Translations under genes and position numbers: made by a program
Notes under the pieces: model-generated
What the model saw: the letters and a program-made list of their open reading frames with translations, nothing else
What the model was told of the DNA's origin: nothing
Database searches by the model: none
Part shown: positions 8,696-17,081 of the stretch, piece after piece
Layout of the letters: the number at the start of each line of letters is the position of its first letter
How positions within the stretch are numbered: position 1 is the stretch's first letter
Assembly (NCBI GenBank): GCA_946482335.1
Contig: CAMLRG010000025.1
Span: 1 to 39,451, forward strand
DNA from: an uncultured Duganella sp.
Lineage (GTDB): Bacteria > Pseudomonadota > Gammaproteobacteria > Burkholderiales > Burkholderiaceae
DNA: 39,451 bases
Direction: 5' to 3'

Positions 8696-10578
8696 AACTC
8701 TTCCCAGTCGTCGCCGGCCGGCGCGGCCCGCGCCGGGGCGGCAGGCCGTTTGGCACTGCTCCCTGGGGCCGTAGCGCCCGCGCTGCGTGACGCCGTCCGC
8801 GCGGCGCCGGGCCGCCCCGTCCGCGCGCCGCCAGCATCCCGTGCGCCCGCGCGGCCAACCGGCGCCGGTGCAACGTCGTCGTCATCCGCCTCGGCAGCCT
8901 GCTGCGCGCGCACGGCATGGTCCGCTTCGCCGCGGGCCCCGCGCAGCACCGGCACCGTCGGCCGCACCGGCACCGTCAGCGCGCCGGAGGCGCCGGCAGC
9001 CGGTGCGCGCGCGGCAAAGGAAGCCGCCGCCGCATCGTCCATCCTGAACACGGCGACCGCGGCCACCAGCTGTTCCGATTGCTCCTGCATGCTGCGCGCC
9101 GCCGCGGCCGCCTGTTCCACCAGTGCCGCGTTCTGCTGCGTCGCGTTATCCATTTCCGCGATGGCCGTGTTCACCTGCTCGATGCCGGACGACTGTTCCT
9201 GGCTGGCCGACGCGATCTCGTTCATGATACCGGTGACCTGCTGGAACGACGCCACGATCTGCTCCATGGTGGCGCCGGCGCGGTCGACCAGCGCACCGCC
9301 GGCATCGACCTTGGAGATCGAATCGTCGATCAGCTCCTTGATTTCCTTGGCGGCGGCCGCGCTGCGCTGCGCCAGGTTGCGCACCTCCGACGCCACCACC
9401 GCGAAGCCGCGGCCCTGTTCGCCGGCGCGCGCCGCCTCGACGGCGGCGTTCAGCGCCAGGATGTTGGTCTGGAACGCAATGCCATCGATGACGCTGATGA
9501 TGTCCGCCATGCGCGCCGAACTGGCCTTGATCGCCCCCATGGTATCCACCACTTCACCCACCACTTGCCCGCCCTCGTTGGCATGGCCGGCCGCCGAGGC
9601 CACCAGCTGGTTGGCCTGGCGCGCACTGTCCGCATTCTGCTTGACCGTCGAGGTCAATTGCTCCATCGAGGAAGCGGTTTCCTCCAGGCTGGCGGCCTGC
9701 TGTTCGGTGCGGCGCGACAAGTCCATATTGCCTGCCGCGATTTCGGCGGAGGCGGTGCTGATCATGTCGGTGGAAGCGCGTACCGCGCCCACGGTGCGGG
9801 TCAGGGCGGCGACCATGTCTTTCAGGGCGTTCAGCAAGCGCCCGGTTTCATCCTTGCGCCCGACCTCGATGTCGGCGCTCAGGTCGCCCTGCGCCACCGT
9901 CTCCGCCACCGCGACCGCCTGCAGCAGCGGGCCGGTCACCGAACGGGTGATCAGGTAGCCCGCCGCGACCGATACGATGGTCGCCAGCACCAGCAATCCC
10001 AGCATCATCATGGTGGCATTCGATGCCGACTTGGCCGCATCGGCGCCATCCAGCGTCATCAGCTTGCCCTGCTGTTCAAGGATGGCGTCCAGCTTGCCGA
10101 AGTAAGCGTTCTGCAGCGGGATCACCTGTTTGAACAGCATTTGCACGGCGCTGTCCAGGTCACCCTCGACGAACAGCTTGACCACCGTGTCGCGCTTGGC
10201 ACGGAAGGTTTCAAACGCCTGGCGCTGTTCGGCAAACAGCTGTTTCGCCTCCGCCGTCACCAGGATGGGCCCGAGCTTGTCCGCCGCCGCCGCCACCGCC
10301 TTGTCCGCCTCCGCGACGCTGGCCAGGAAGTTGTCGCCGCTGATCTTGTCCGGCGCCAGCATGGCATTGCGCAGCGCCTGTGCCGAGCGGTTGGCATAGC
10401 TGCGCATTTCATTGGTGAGCTGGACTTTCAGGTAGCGGTCGCCGACCAGGCGCTCCGTCAAGTCGGCGTTATGGGAGAGGCGGCTGATCCCCGTGATCGA
10501 CATTGCCAGCTGGATAGCGATCGCCAGCGCAAAACCCAACGCCAGCCGCATTCCGATACTCATGTTGGAAAAGCTCAT
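8692..10578 (-). CDS. Methyl-accepting chemotaxis protein with CheR-tether tail
   Basis: A 628-residue chemoreceptor. TM1 spans about residues 10-31, a helical periplasmic sensor domain 32-185, TM2 189-211, HAMP 212-265, and the signalling domain with hairpin-tip motif [20 protein letters not shown] follows. About 100 Ala/Pro/Arg-rich residues then lead to the last five residues DWEEF, which fit the xWxxF pentapeptide that tethers CheR/CheB. The start at 10578 is chosen because it places TM1 at the N-terminus and has GAGG upstream. The ligand is unknown. The stop codon is nested with that of the XRE gene in TTAA. Confidence 0.9.
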   Translation of the reverse strand: MSFSNMSIGMRLALGFALAIAIQLAMSITGISRLSHNADLTERLVGDRYLKVQLTNEMRSYANRSAQALRNAMLAPDKISGDNFLASVAEADKAVAAAADKLGPILVTAEAKQLFAEQRQAFETFRAKRDTVVKLFVEGDLDSAVQMLFKQVIPLQNAYFGKLDAILEQQGKLMTLDGADAAKSASNATMMMLGLLVLATIVSVAAGYLITRSVTGPLLQAVAVAETVAQGDLSADIEVGRKDETGRLLNALKDMVAALTRTVGAVRASTDMISTASAEIAAGNMDLSRRTEQQAASLEETASSMEQLTSTVKQNADSARQANQLVASAAGHANEGGQVVGEVVDTMGAIKASSARMADIISVIDGIAFQTNILALNAAVEAARAGEQGRGFAVVASEVRNLAQRSAAAAKEIKELIDDSISKVDAGGALVDRAGATMEQIVASFQQVTGIMNEIASASQEQSSGIEQVNTAIAEMDNATQQNAALVEQAAAAARSMQEQSEQLVAAVAVFRMDDAAAASFAARAPAAGASGALTVPVRPTVPVLRGARGEADHAVRAQQAAEADDDDVAPAPVGRAGARDAGGARTGRPGAARTASRSAGATAPGSSAKRPAAPARAAPAGDDWEEF

Positions 10579-10852
10579 CTCTTGCCTCACCAGAAAGTTG
10601 TTTTTCCCTGATGATGGCACAGGCGTAGCAATGCGGCGCAGCGATTCGGGCCCGCGTGGCGCAGTCGCCACAGCGGTCCCAGGGGTATGGCGGCCCGCCT
10701 GAAACGCCGGCGCGGCCCTGCTGCGGGGCCGGCGCCCTGCACCGGCCGGCGTTACGTACTTTCCGACAATGCCGGACCGCCCGCCATCGGCTAGCATCGC
10801 GCGCAAGGCGGCAGCCAGGCTTTGCGCGGCGCCAGGGTGCGGCTGGCGAATG
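10579..10852. other. Intergenic region, no gene seen
   Basis: About 270 bp of very GC-rich sequence between the divergent chemoreceptor and dinB. It contains two strong stems, GTGGCG-CAGT-CGCCAC (10656-10671) and a GGCCC/GGGGCC hairpin near 10709-10735. I see no convincing ORF and no sigma-28 type flagellar promoter for the chemoreceptor. Confidence 0.5.
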
Positions 10853-10868
10853 CTGTATATAATTACAG
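10853..10868. promoter_or_regulatory. LexA (SOS) box upstream of dinB
   Basis: CTGTATATAATTACAG is a perfect CTGT-N8-ACAG LexA operator with an AT-rich core. A TATAAT -10 hexamer (10858-10863) lies inside it, so LexA binding would occlude RNA polymerase. It ends 26 nt before the dinB ATG. Confidence 0.93.
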
Positions 10869-10894
10869 TATTAAAGCGAACTCGACTATTTGCT

Positions 10895-12046
10895 ATGGAT
10901 TGGCCCCGCCGCATCGCCCACCTCGACATGGACGCCTTCTACGCGTCCGTGGAGTTGCTGCGCTATCCGGAATTGCGCGGCTTGCCGGTGGTGATCGGCG
11001 GTGGCGGGCGCCACCAGCCCAGGGAGCTGGCGGACGGCACGCGCGAATTCTCCCGCCTGCGCGACTACGTCGGGCGCGGCGTCATCACCACCTCGACCTA
11101 CGAGGCGCGCGCGTTGGGCGTGTTTTCCGCCATGGGCACCATGAAGGCAGCCGCGCTGGCGCCGGACGCCATCCTGCTGCCGGTCGACTTCGATTCCTAC
11201 CGCAAGTATTCGCGCCTGTTCAAGGCTGCCGTCGCCAGCATCGCGCCGCAAATCGAAGACCGCGGCATCGATGAAATCTATATCGACCTGACCGAGGTGG
11301 AAGGCGAGACGCGCGCGCTGACCCAGCGCATCAAGGATGCGGTGCGCGCCGCCACCGGCCTGTCCTGCTCGATCGGCGTCGCCCCCAACAAGCTGCTGGC
11401 GAAAATCTGTTCCGACCTGGAAAAGCCCAACGGCCTGACCGTGGTCGGCTACGACGATGTGCCGGCCCGCATCTGGCCGCTGCCGGTGCGCAAGGTGAAC
11501 GGCATCGGCCCCAAGGCCGAAAAGAAACTGGCCGCGCTCGGCATCGACACCGTCGGCCAGCTGGCGGCCGCCGATCCCGCCCTGCTGCAGGAGCATTTCG
11601 GCCTCAATTACGCCGAATGGCTGCAACGCATTTCCCACGGGCGCGACGAACGCGCGGTCGCGACGCGCAGCGAGCCCAAGGGCGTCAGCCGCGAAACCAC
11701 CTTTTCGCGCGACCTGCACGTGAAGCGCGACCGCGCCGAGCTGTCGGATATCTTCACCCGCCTGTGCCAGAAGGTGGCGGACGACCTGGCGCGAAAGCGT
11801 TACGCCGGCCGCACGGTCGGCATCAAGCTGCGCTATGCCGACTTCCGCACCGTCACGCGCGACCTCACCCTGCCATCGCCCACCGCCGATGCCGCCGCCA
11901 TCCGCCGCGCCGCCGGCGAATGCCTGCGCCGCGTGCCGCTGGACGACCGCCTGCGCCTGCTGGGCGTGCGCATGTCGGCCCTGTGCCCGCTGGACGAAGC
12001 GGCCCGGCCGCAGCCGGCGCAAGGTGATCTTTTTGCCAATATGTGA
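10895..12046 (+). CDS. dinB: DNA polymerase IV (Y-family, SOS-induced)
   Basis: A 383-residue translesion polymerase. The catalytic acidic residues are Asp11 in [12 protein letters not shown] and Asp126/Glu127 in [10 protein letters not shown]. The [19 protein letters not shown] palm motif, the [11 protein letters not shown] helix-hairpin-helix and a little-finger domain ([10 protein letters not shown] onward) follow in order. An insert of roughly 20 residues after VIGGGG (residues about 36-58) is usual in Burkholderiales Pol IV. The ATG at 10895 is taken because earlier in-frame starts lie inside or before the LexA box. It has no clear Shine-Dalgarno sequence. It is probably the first gene of an SOS-controlled block. 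Confidence 0.95.
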   Translation: MDWPRRIAHLDMDAFYASVELLRYPELRGLPVVIGGGGRHQPRELADGTREFSRLRDYVGRGVITTSTYEARALGVFSAMGTMKAAALAPDAILLPVDFDSYRKYSRLFKAAVASIAPQIEDRGIDEIYIDLTEVEGETRALTQRIKDAVRAATGLSCSIGVAPNKLLAKICSDLEKPNGLTVVGYDDVPARIWPLPVRKVNGIGPKAEKKLAALGIDTVGQLAAADPALLQEHFGLNYAEWLQRISHGRDERAVATRSEPKGVSRETTFSRDLHVKRDRAELSDIFTRLCQKVADDLARKRYAGRTVGIKLRYADFRTVTRDLTLPSPTADAAAIRRAAGECLRRVPLDDRLRLLGVRMSALCPLDEAARPQPAQGDLFANM

Positions 12047-12099
12047 TACCTTTCCCGCGCAAGCCGGCAAGCTGAGTCCGGCTGCAAACCGGTACACCT

Positions 12100-12810
12100 A
12101 TGCAAGCAGATTCCCCCCCGGCGCGGCGCGCCTGGCTGGTCGCGATCGCGCTGGGCCACCTGGCCTTGTTCATGGCCTGGCGCCCGGGCGCCCGCCATGC
12201 AGACACCATGGCTGGACGGCCGGCCGGCGAGTTGGTCCTGTTGACCCTGCCGGCGGCCCTCCGCCCGCGGCCTGCAGCGCTCCCGCCGCCGCCGCCGCGC
12301 CTGGAAGCCGTGCCGCCAGCCGCCCCCGCACCCGCCACGCGCACGGAACCCGCCAGCGCCCAACCCGCGCCGCCCCCGGTGGCCAGCCCGGCCGCGCCCC
12401 CGGATGCGCCGCCCGCCGCCGCCGAAGCGGCGCCCCAGTCGACCACCCTGCCGGCCACCGCCAGCGGCCGCCCGGCCGACCTGTTTGCCAAGCCCGCCGC
12501 TCCCGCCGAAACGCTGCACGACAGATTGCGCAAATCCGCCGCCGGCGTCGACCGCCAGCTGCGCAAGGAAAGCCTGAACAAATTCGCCAGCATCGTGGAC
12601 GAAGAAAGGGCCGCCGGCCTCTCGGTCACTGGCAGCCATGTCCGCCCCGCTGCCGCCGACGAAAGCTTCGCCGGCGCCAACGGCATCGTCCACAAGCGTT
12701 ACATGTTGCGCGGGCAAATGGTCTGTGAGGAGGTCGACCATATTGGTGTGGCCGGCCACGACACGTTCCGCAACGGTTCCAAGGCACGACTGGTCAAATG
12801 CCCCAAATGA
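12100..12810 (+). CDS. Membrane-anchored proline-rich protein, copy 1
   Basis: A 236-residue protein: one N-terminal hydrophobic segment (about residues 11-28), a long Pro/Ala-rich stretch (about 45-125), the conserved block AAGVDRQLRKESLNKFA, and a C-terminal domain with two cysteines (MVCEE and VKCPK) that could form a disulfide in the periplasm. Overall shape recalls TonB, but no TonB C-terminal motif is present. It is a tandem paralogue of the next gene, with which it overlaps. It starts 53 nt after dinB, so co-transcription from the LexA-controlled promoter is plausible. Function unknown. Confidence 0.75.
   Translation: MQADSPPARRAWLVAIALGHLALFMAWRPGARHADTMAGRPAGELVLLTLPAALRPRPAALPPPPPRLEAVPPAAPAPATRTEPASAQPAPPPVASPAAPPDAPPAAAEAAPQSTTLPATASGRPADLFAKPAAPAETLHDRLRKSAAGVDRQLRKESLNKFASIVDEERAAGLSVTGSHVRPAAADESFAGANGIVHKRYMLRGQMVCEEVDHIGVAGHDTFRNGSKARLVKCPK
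12538..12581 (+). repeat. 44-bp direct repeat, copy A (partner at 13188-13231)
   Basis: This stretch is identical base for base to 13188-13231. It encodes the conserved block AAGVDRQLRKESLNK shared by the two tandem proline-rich proteins. The duplicates have otherwise diverged, so the block is under strong constraint or was recently homogenised. Confidence 0.9.
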
Positions 12811-13457
12811 GCCACCGCTTCCAGCCACCGCGCCCGCGTCACGCCTGGCTGGCCGCCATCGCCTTGCTGCACGTGGCAGCGCTCCTGGGCTGGCGCGGCA
12901 TGCCCGCCGTGCGCCAGGCCAGCCTGCAGCGGGAAGGCGAACTGGTCTTGCTGCAAGCGCCGCGCGAACTGCCGAAACCGCAACCCGCCGCCGCCGCCGC
13001 CCCGCCCGCACGCCGCGACGCCGCGCCACCACCGGACACCCGCAGCGCAGCGGCCCCGCCCGCGTCCGAAACGGCGCCGCCCCTTGCCGAAGCGGTAACC
13101 GTGCCCGCCACCGCGGGCGATCCACCCGATCCCTTCGCCAAGCCGGTCGCGCCGACAGAGACCCTGCTGGAAAAGAACCGCAAGCTGGCCGCCGGCGTCG
13201 ACCGCCAGCTGCGCAAGGAAAGCCTGAACAAGTTCGCGACCATCATCCTGCCGGACACCAAACTGGGCATGGCCATCGCCAGGTCGCAAACCAGGGAATG
13301 GGTGCTGGAACAGACCTCCGACCTGGGCGACGGCGTGACGATGAAGCGTTACCGCAAGGGCAACCTGGAGTATTGCGAATACACCAACCTGGTCGGCGCC
13401 CGGGGCCAAGACCCCAGCCGTGACTGGAACAAGACAAAGGTCATGACTTGCCCATGA
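12807..13457 (+). CDS. Membrane-anchored proline-rich protein, copy 2
   Basis: A 216-residue paralogue of the preceding protein with the same order of parts: short basic N-terminus, one membrane helix (AWLAAIALLHVAALLGW), Pro/Ala-rich linker, conserved AAGVDRQLRKESLNKFA, and a C-terminal domain with two cysteines (EYCEY and MTCP). The shared pattern is RY-x(3)-G, a Cys-Glu pair, and a final Cys-Pro. The ATG at 12807 overlaps the upstream TGA (ATGA), implying translational coupling; ATG 12798 is an alternative. Function unknown; probably anchored in the inner membrane facing the periplasm. Confidence 0.75.
   Translation: MSHRFQPPRPRHAWLAAIALLHVAALLGWRGMPAVRQASLQREGELVLLQAPRELPKPQPAAAAAPPARRDAAPPPDTRSAAAPPASETAPPLAEAVTVPATAGDPPDPFAKPVAPTETLLEKNRKLAAGVDRQLRKESLNKFATIILPDTKLGMAIARSQTREWVLEQTSDLGDGVTMKRYRKGNLEYCEYTNLVGARGQDPSRDWNKTKVMTCP
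13188..13231 (+). repeat. 44-bp direct repeat, copy B (partner at 12538-12581)
   Basis: Identical to 12538-12581. It is the second copy of the most conserved segment of the tandem gene duplication and a potential site for recombination that would fuse the two genes. Confidence 0.9.
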
Positions 13458-13472
13458 GTAGCCATGTAAAAT
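13443..13472 (+). promoter_or_regulatory. Possible rdgC promoter
   Basis: ATGACT (13443-13448), an 18-bp spacer and TAAAAT (13467-13472) lie about 41 nt before the rdgC ATG, overlapping the end of the upstream gene. rdgC could therefore be transcribed independently of the dinB block. Pattern match only. Confidence 0.4.
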
Positions 13473-13513
13473 GTCGTTCCCGTGGAAAAAGCTGATCAAG
13501 GTCGATAACGTTT

Positions 13514-14410
13514 ATGTGGTTCAAGAATCTCCAGGTGTACCGCCTGCCCGCCCCTTGGGCATTTACTCCAGAACAACTCGAAGAAGCTCTCCAGTCGCAA
13601 GCCTTCAGCCCCGCCAGCAGCAATGAGCTGATGCGCCAGGGCTGGGACAAGCCGCGTCCGAACGGCGGCCTGGTGCACGTCGTCAACAAGCAAATGCTGA
13701 TGGTGTTGGGCACCGAAAAGAAACTGCTGCCGTCGACCGTGGTCAACCAGGTCGCCAAGGCCCGCGCCGCCGAGCTGGAAGAGCAGCAAGGCTTCGCGCC
13801 TGGCAAGAAGGCCATGAAGGAACTCAAGGAACGCGTGCACGACGAACTGCTGCCGCGCGCCTTCACCATCCGCAGCAACACCTGGTGCTGGATCGACCCG
13901 GTCAATGGCTGGCTGGTGGTCGATGCCGCCAGCCCGGCCAAGGCGGACGACATCATCAAGATGCTGCTGAAAGCCGTCGACCGCATGCCGATCGAGAGCC
14001 TGCGCGTGCAGCGCTCCCCGGTCGGCGTGATGACCGCCTGGCTGCAGGATGACGAAGCGCCGGCCGGCTTCACCGTCGACATGGACACCGAACTGCGCGC
14101 CACCGGCGAAAGCAAGGCCGCCGTGCGCTACGTGCGCCACACCCTCGAGCCGGAAGAAGTGCGCCGCCATATCGCCGCAGGCAAGCAGTGCACCCGTCTG
14201 GCCATGACCTGGGACAGCAAGATCAGCTTCGTGCTGACCGAAGCGCTGGCCATCAAGGGCGTCAAGCCGCTCGACGTGCTGAAGGAAAACGACGCCGTCA
14301 CCCGCAACGACGACGAACGCTTCGACGGCGACTTCATGCTGATGACCGGTGAACTGAGCAAGCTGCTGCAGGACGTGGTCGACGCCCTGGGCGGCGAAGC
14401 AAAAGCCTAA
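13514..14410 (+). CDS. rdgC: Recombination-associated protein RdgC
   Basis: A 298-residue nucleoid-associated protein that forms a ring around double-stranded DNA and limits RecA access. It begins [11 protein letters not shown] and carries the family motifs [23 protein letters not shown] ([19 protein letters not shown]) and [16 protein letters not shown]. Length is typical (about 300). It ends the co-directional block headed by dinB, placing an SOS polymerase and a RecA modulator side by side. Confidence 0.96.
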   Translation: MWFKNLQVYRLPAPWAFTPEQLEEALQSQAFSPASSNELMRQGWDKPRPNGGLVHVVNKQMLMVLGTEKKLLPSTVVNQVAKARAAELEEQQGFAPGKKAMKELKERVHDELLPRAFTIRSNTWCWIDPVNGWLVVDAASPAKADDIIKMLLKAVDRMPIESLRVQRSPVGVMTAWLQDDEAPAGFTVDMDTELRATGESKAAVRYVRHTLEPEEVRRHIAAGKQCTRLAMTWDSKISFVLTEALAIKGVKPLDVLKENDAVTRNDDERFDGDFMLMTGELSKLLQDVVDALGGEAKA

Positions 14411-14452
14411 GCGCGCGGGAGCGCCGGCAGACGCTGGCGAAGGTCCGGTAAA

Positions 14453-14938
14453 TCAGAGCGGCTGGAATACACCAGCCGCCTTATTTTTCTGGACATTATC
14501 CCAGGCGAAAATCTGCCCGTTCATCGCCACGTACACGCCCGGCGGCAGCACTTGCGCCACACCGCAGGCGAAGCCCATATTGAAGAACGCGTCCGAATTG
14601 TCGATCTCGTAAGGGATCATGGCACCGGTGAACACGATGGTCTTGTCCTTGATCGCCGGGCCCAGGACGGCAGCGGTTTGCGGCATGGTGTCGGTGCCGT
14701 GCACGATCACGATCGCTTTTTCCGAAGCGGCCTGGCACGCTGCCAGCACGCGCTGACGGTCCCCATCCACCATATCCAGCGAATCCATCAACGGCAATTC
14801 CTCCAGCGCGCATGGCGTGGTGATACGGGCGCGTTGGATGGCGGCAGGCAGGTGGCTGTCGGCGAACGCCAGCGTGCCATTCAGTTCGTTGTAATGCTTG
14901 TCGAAAGTGCCGCCGGTGGCAATGATGCGCATGGTCAT
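14453..14938 (-). CDS. Single-domain asparaginase-like protein
   Basis: A 161-residue protein that matches only the N-terminal domain of the asparaginase/glutaminase family: ATGGTFDKHY near the start with the nucleophilic Thr, and VHGTDTMPQTA with the second Thr/Asp site. Bacterial L-asparaginases are about 330 residues; here the C-terminal domain, which normally helps build the active site across the dimer, is absent, yet the ORF shows no sign of decay. It may be a stand-alone short family member with an untested substrate. An ATG at 14932 is an alternative start. Confidence 0.8.
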   Translation of the reverse strand: MTMRIIATGGTFDKHYNELNGTLAFADSHLPAAIQRARITTPCALEELPLMDSLDMVDGDRQRVLAACQAASEKAIVIVHGTDTMPQTAAVLGPAIKDKTIVFTGAMIPYEIDNSDAFFNMGFACGVAQVLPPGVYVAMNGQIFAWDNVQKNKAAGVFQPL

Positions 14939-15053
14939 GATGAATTAGAATGAAATCAATGAATGGCGTGCATGATAGCCGAAAATGTTTCGCAATTCCG
15001 GCTGGCGTTCCGCCGAACTGTTGACTACACTGGGTTCTTTGCCCGGCACCACC

Positions 15054-15794
15054 ATGAAAGCGCTCGCACCAGGAACCGTGATTTTCCACCGCTACCGCGG
15101 CTATGGCGTCATCACGGCCGTCAACTTGCTGACCGGCTGGATTTCCGCCCGCTTCGGCAACGAATCGCGCACGCTTGATTTGAATTTGTCCACCGACGAA
15201 GTGCAATTTGCCGACGGCGAGGCGATCCTGTTCCGCCGCGCCCCGCCCGACCGCATGCCGCACGCGCGGCTGATGGCCGTGGTGCGCGAGCTGCATCAGG
15301 CTGGATACCAGAAGTTATACCTCTACTCCTGGCCCAAGCCCTCCGGCTTGCATTGGCGCTGGCACCTGTTCACCGGCCCGCGCGACTGGATGCAGCGTTC
15401 CTGGCGCGAAGGCTGGTACGGCTCCGGCGCCGATTATATTTTCAATCCCGTGATGGGCTGGGGCGACCAGCCCGGCGCGACGACGGAAGAATTGGTGCAC
15501 GCGCTGGCCAGGTTCGATCCGCAAGGCCTGGCCCAGGCGCTCGGCCGCGACGAAGACCACACCAACTGGTTTGCGCAAGTGTGCGACGCCCTGCTGCCCG
15601 GTTACATGTACAGCCTGGACATGCAGCGTCCGCACGGTGCGCCGTTGACGGAAATGCCGCCGGTACCGGTGATCCCCGTCCGCGCCAACCTGCCGCCCTA
15701 CAGCGGCGAGCCGATCACCTGGCCGCCCGGCTGGGCCGGCCTCTGGAGCAAAGTCCACGTCCTGCCGCCAACCCAGCCTGAGTTCAGCCGTTGA
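15054..15794 (+). CDS. Conserved hypothetical protein
   Basis: A 246-residue soluble protein that I do not recognise. The N-terminal 40 residues (TVIFHRYRGYGVITAVN) suggest a small beta-barrel like those that hold onto nucleic acid or polymerase (CarD/SH3-like), but this is only an impression. The middle is rich in Trp and Tyr (LHWRWHLFTGPRDWMQRSW). The ATG at 15054 is favoured because a TACACT -10 (15026-15031) lies between it and the upstream in-frame ATG at 14985. Its 3' end overlaps the convergent dehydrogenase gene by 11 nt. Confidence 0.6.
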   Translation: MKALAPGTVIFHRYRGYGVITAVNLLTGWISARFGNESRTLDLNLSTDEVQFADGEAILFRRAPPDRMPHARLMAVVRELHQAGYQKLYLYSWPKPSGLHWRWHLFTGPRDWMQRSWREGWYGSGADYIFNPVMGWGDQPGATTEELVHALARFDPQGLAQALGRDEDHTNWFAQVCDALLPGYMYSLDMQRPHGAPLTEMPPVPVIPVRANLPPYSGEPITWPPGWAGLWSKVHVLPPTQPEFSR

Positions 15795-16734
15795 TGTGGT
15801 CGACCAGGTTCTGGAAAGCGTGGCGGAAGTAGAGCTCGTAGCTGGCCTTCTCCACGTAACCGAGGTGCGGCGTGCATAGCACGTTCGGCATGCGCAGCAG
15901 CGGCGAGTTTTCCGGCAGCGGTTCGGTCTCGAACACGTCGAGCGCGGCATAGCCGGGGCGGCCGGCGGCCAGCGCGCTTTCCAGTGCGCCGTTCGCCACC
16001 AGTTCCGCGCGGCTGACGTTGACGAACAGCGCATCGGGCTTCATGCGCGCCAGATCGTCGCCGGTGACGATGCCGCGCGTGCCATCGGCCAGCCGCAGGT
16101 GCAGCGACAGCACGTCGGCCTCCGCGAAGAACGCTTCCCGCGAGGCAGCGGCTTCAACACCATCGGCCAGCGCCGCGGCACGGCTCGACTCGCTGCCCCA
16201 GACGACCACGCGCATGCCGAACGCCTTCGCATAGCCGGCCACCAGCTTGCCGATCTTCCCGTAGCCCCAGATCGCCATCGTGCTCCCCGCCAGTACCAGG
16301 CCCAGCGTATTGTGCTCAGGCCGGATCGACACTTGCTGCCACTGCCCATCGCGCAATTTGCCCGCGTACTGGAACAGCTTGCGGCGCGCCGCCATCACCA
16401 GCGCCCAGGTCAGCTCTGCCGGCGCGGTCGGCGAACCTGCCCCTTCCAGCACGGTGATGCCCAGTTCGCGGCAGGCATCCATATCGATGTGGCCACTCAC
16501 CTTGCCGGTCTGCGAAATCACTTTCAGGTTCGGCAGCCTGGACAGCAATGTGCGGTTGAAACTGGTGCGTTCGCGGATCAGCACCAGCGCTTCGAATGGC
16601 GCCAGGCGGGCCACCAATTGCCCCATGCCCTTCACCGAATTGTTGAACACCTTGACATCGTGGCCCTCCAACAACTTGAAGCATTGCAAGCCGCGTGTTG
16701 CATCTTGGTAATCATCGAGAATGGCAATTTTCAT
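15784..16734 (-). CDS. D-2-hydroxyacid dehydrogenase family protein
   Basis: A 316-residue NAD(P)-dependent oxidoreductase that interconverts 2-hydroxy and 2-oxo acids. The Rossmann motif is GYGKIG within STMAIWGYGKIGKLV. The catalytic trio is Arg242 (NVSRAEL), Glu271 (FETEPLP) and His290 (TPHLGYV). The N-terminus IAILDDYQD and the block EGAGSPTAPAEL are typical of the SerA-like subfamily common in proteobacteria. The substrate cannot be told from sequence. It is monocistronic, convergent with the hypothetical gene. Confidence 0.88.
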   Translation of the reverse strand: MKIAILDDYQDATRGLQCFKLLEGHDVKVFNNSVKGMGQLVARLAPFEALVLIRERTSFNRTLLSRLPNLKVISQTGKVSGHIDMDACRELGITVLEGAGSPTAPAELTWALVMAARRKLFQYAGKLRDGQWQQVSIRPEHNTLGLVLAGSTMAIWGYGKIGKLVAGYAKAFGMRVVVWGSESSRAAALADGVEAAASREAFFAEADVLSLHLRLADGTRGIVTGDDLARMKPDALFVNVSRAELVANGALESALAAGRPGYAALDVFETEPLPENSPLLRMPNVLCTPHLGYVEKASYELYFRHAFQNLVDHING

Positions 16735-16798
16735 GTCAGTTAGCAGATTTTGTGATGAAAATGGTAGGGAAATAACGTGATGGTGAATATCTGGAATA

Positions 16799-16865
16799 GC
16801 CTACTACATTAGTCGGGCATTCTTCCTACATTTTTGTCGGAAACGCGGGGTCGCAGGTGTACAAT
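16799..16865 (+). promoter_or_regulatory. Probable pckG control region: two related dyads and a -10
   Basis: Two imperfect dyads of the form CCTAC...GTCGG lie in tandem: 16800-16817 and 16823-16842 (TTCCTAC-ATTTTT-GTCGGAA). A TACAAT hexamer follows at 16860-16865 with no good -35, as expected for an activator-dependent promoter. The remaining leader to the pckG ATG is about 210 nt long and holds a GAAA-capped stem (GCGCCC/GGGCGC, 16941-16962); no gene is seen in it. Confidence 0.5.
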
Positions 16866-17081
16866 CGGCCAATTCCAGGAGCCCAACAAGGCTTCAGCAG
16901 CACATGTTCCAGCGCCTGAGCCAACCCCCGCCAGACGCGCGCGCCCTCGAGAAATCGGGCGCATCGACAGAACCGCCGTATCCCGCCGAAGCATCAGATC
17001 TTCCGCGCGCAAGCTACCAGCTGACGACGATTCCTGCCGTGCCGGGACAAGACAGAATTCTTTATTGGCATTGGAGGTACT

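Noticed and set aside
12062..12083. AGCCGG...CCGGCT hairpin between dinB and the next gene as a terminator
   Set aside because: Only 6-bp arms and no T-tract follow, so it is unlikely to end the dinB transcript.
12100..13457. TonB-type energy transducers
   Set aside because: One N-terminal helix and a proline-rich spacer fit, but the C-terminal domain lacks TonB motifs and has a two-cysteine pattern instead; no ExbB/ExbD or receptor genes are nearby.
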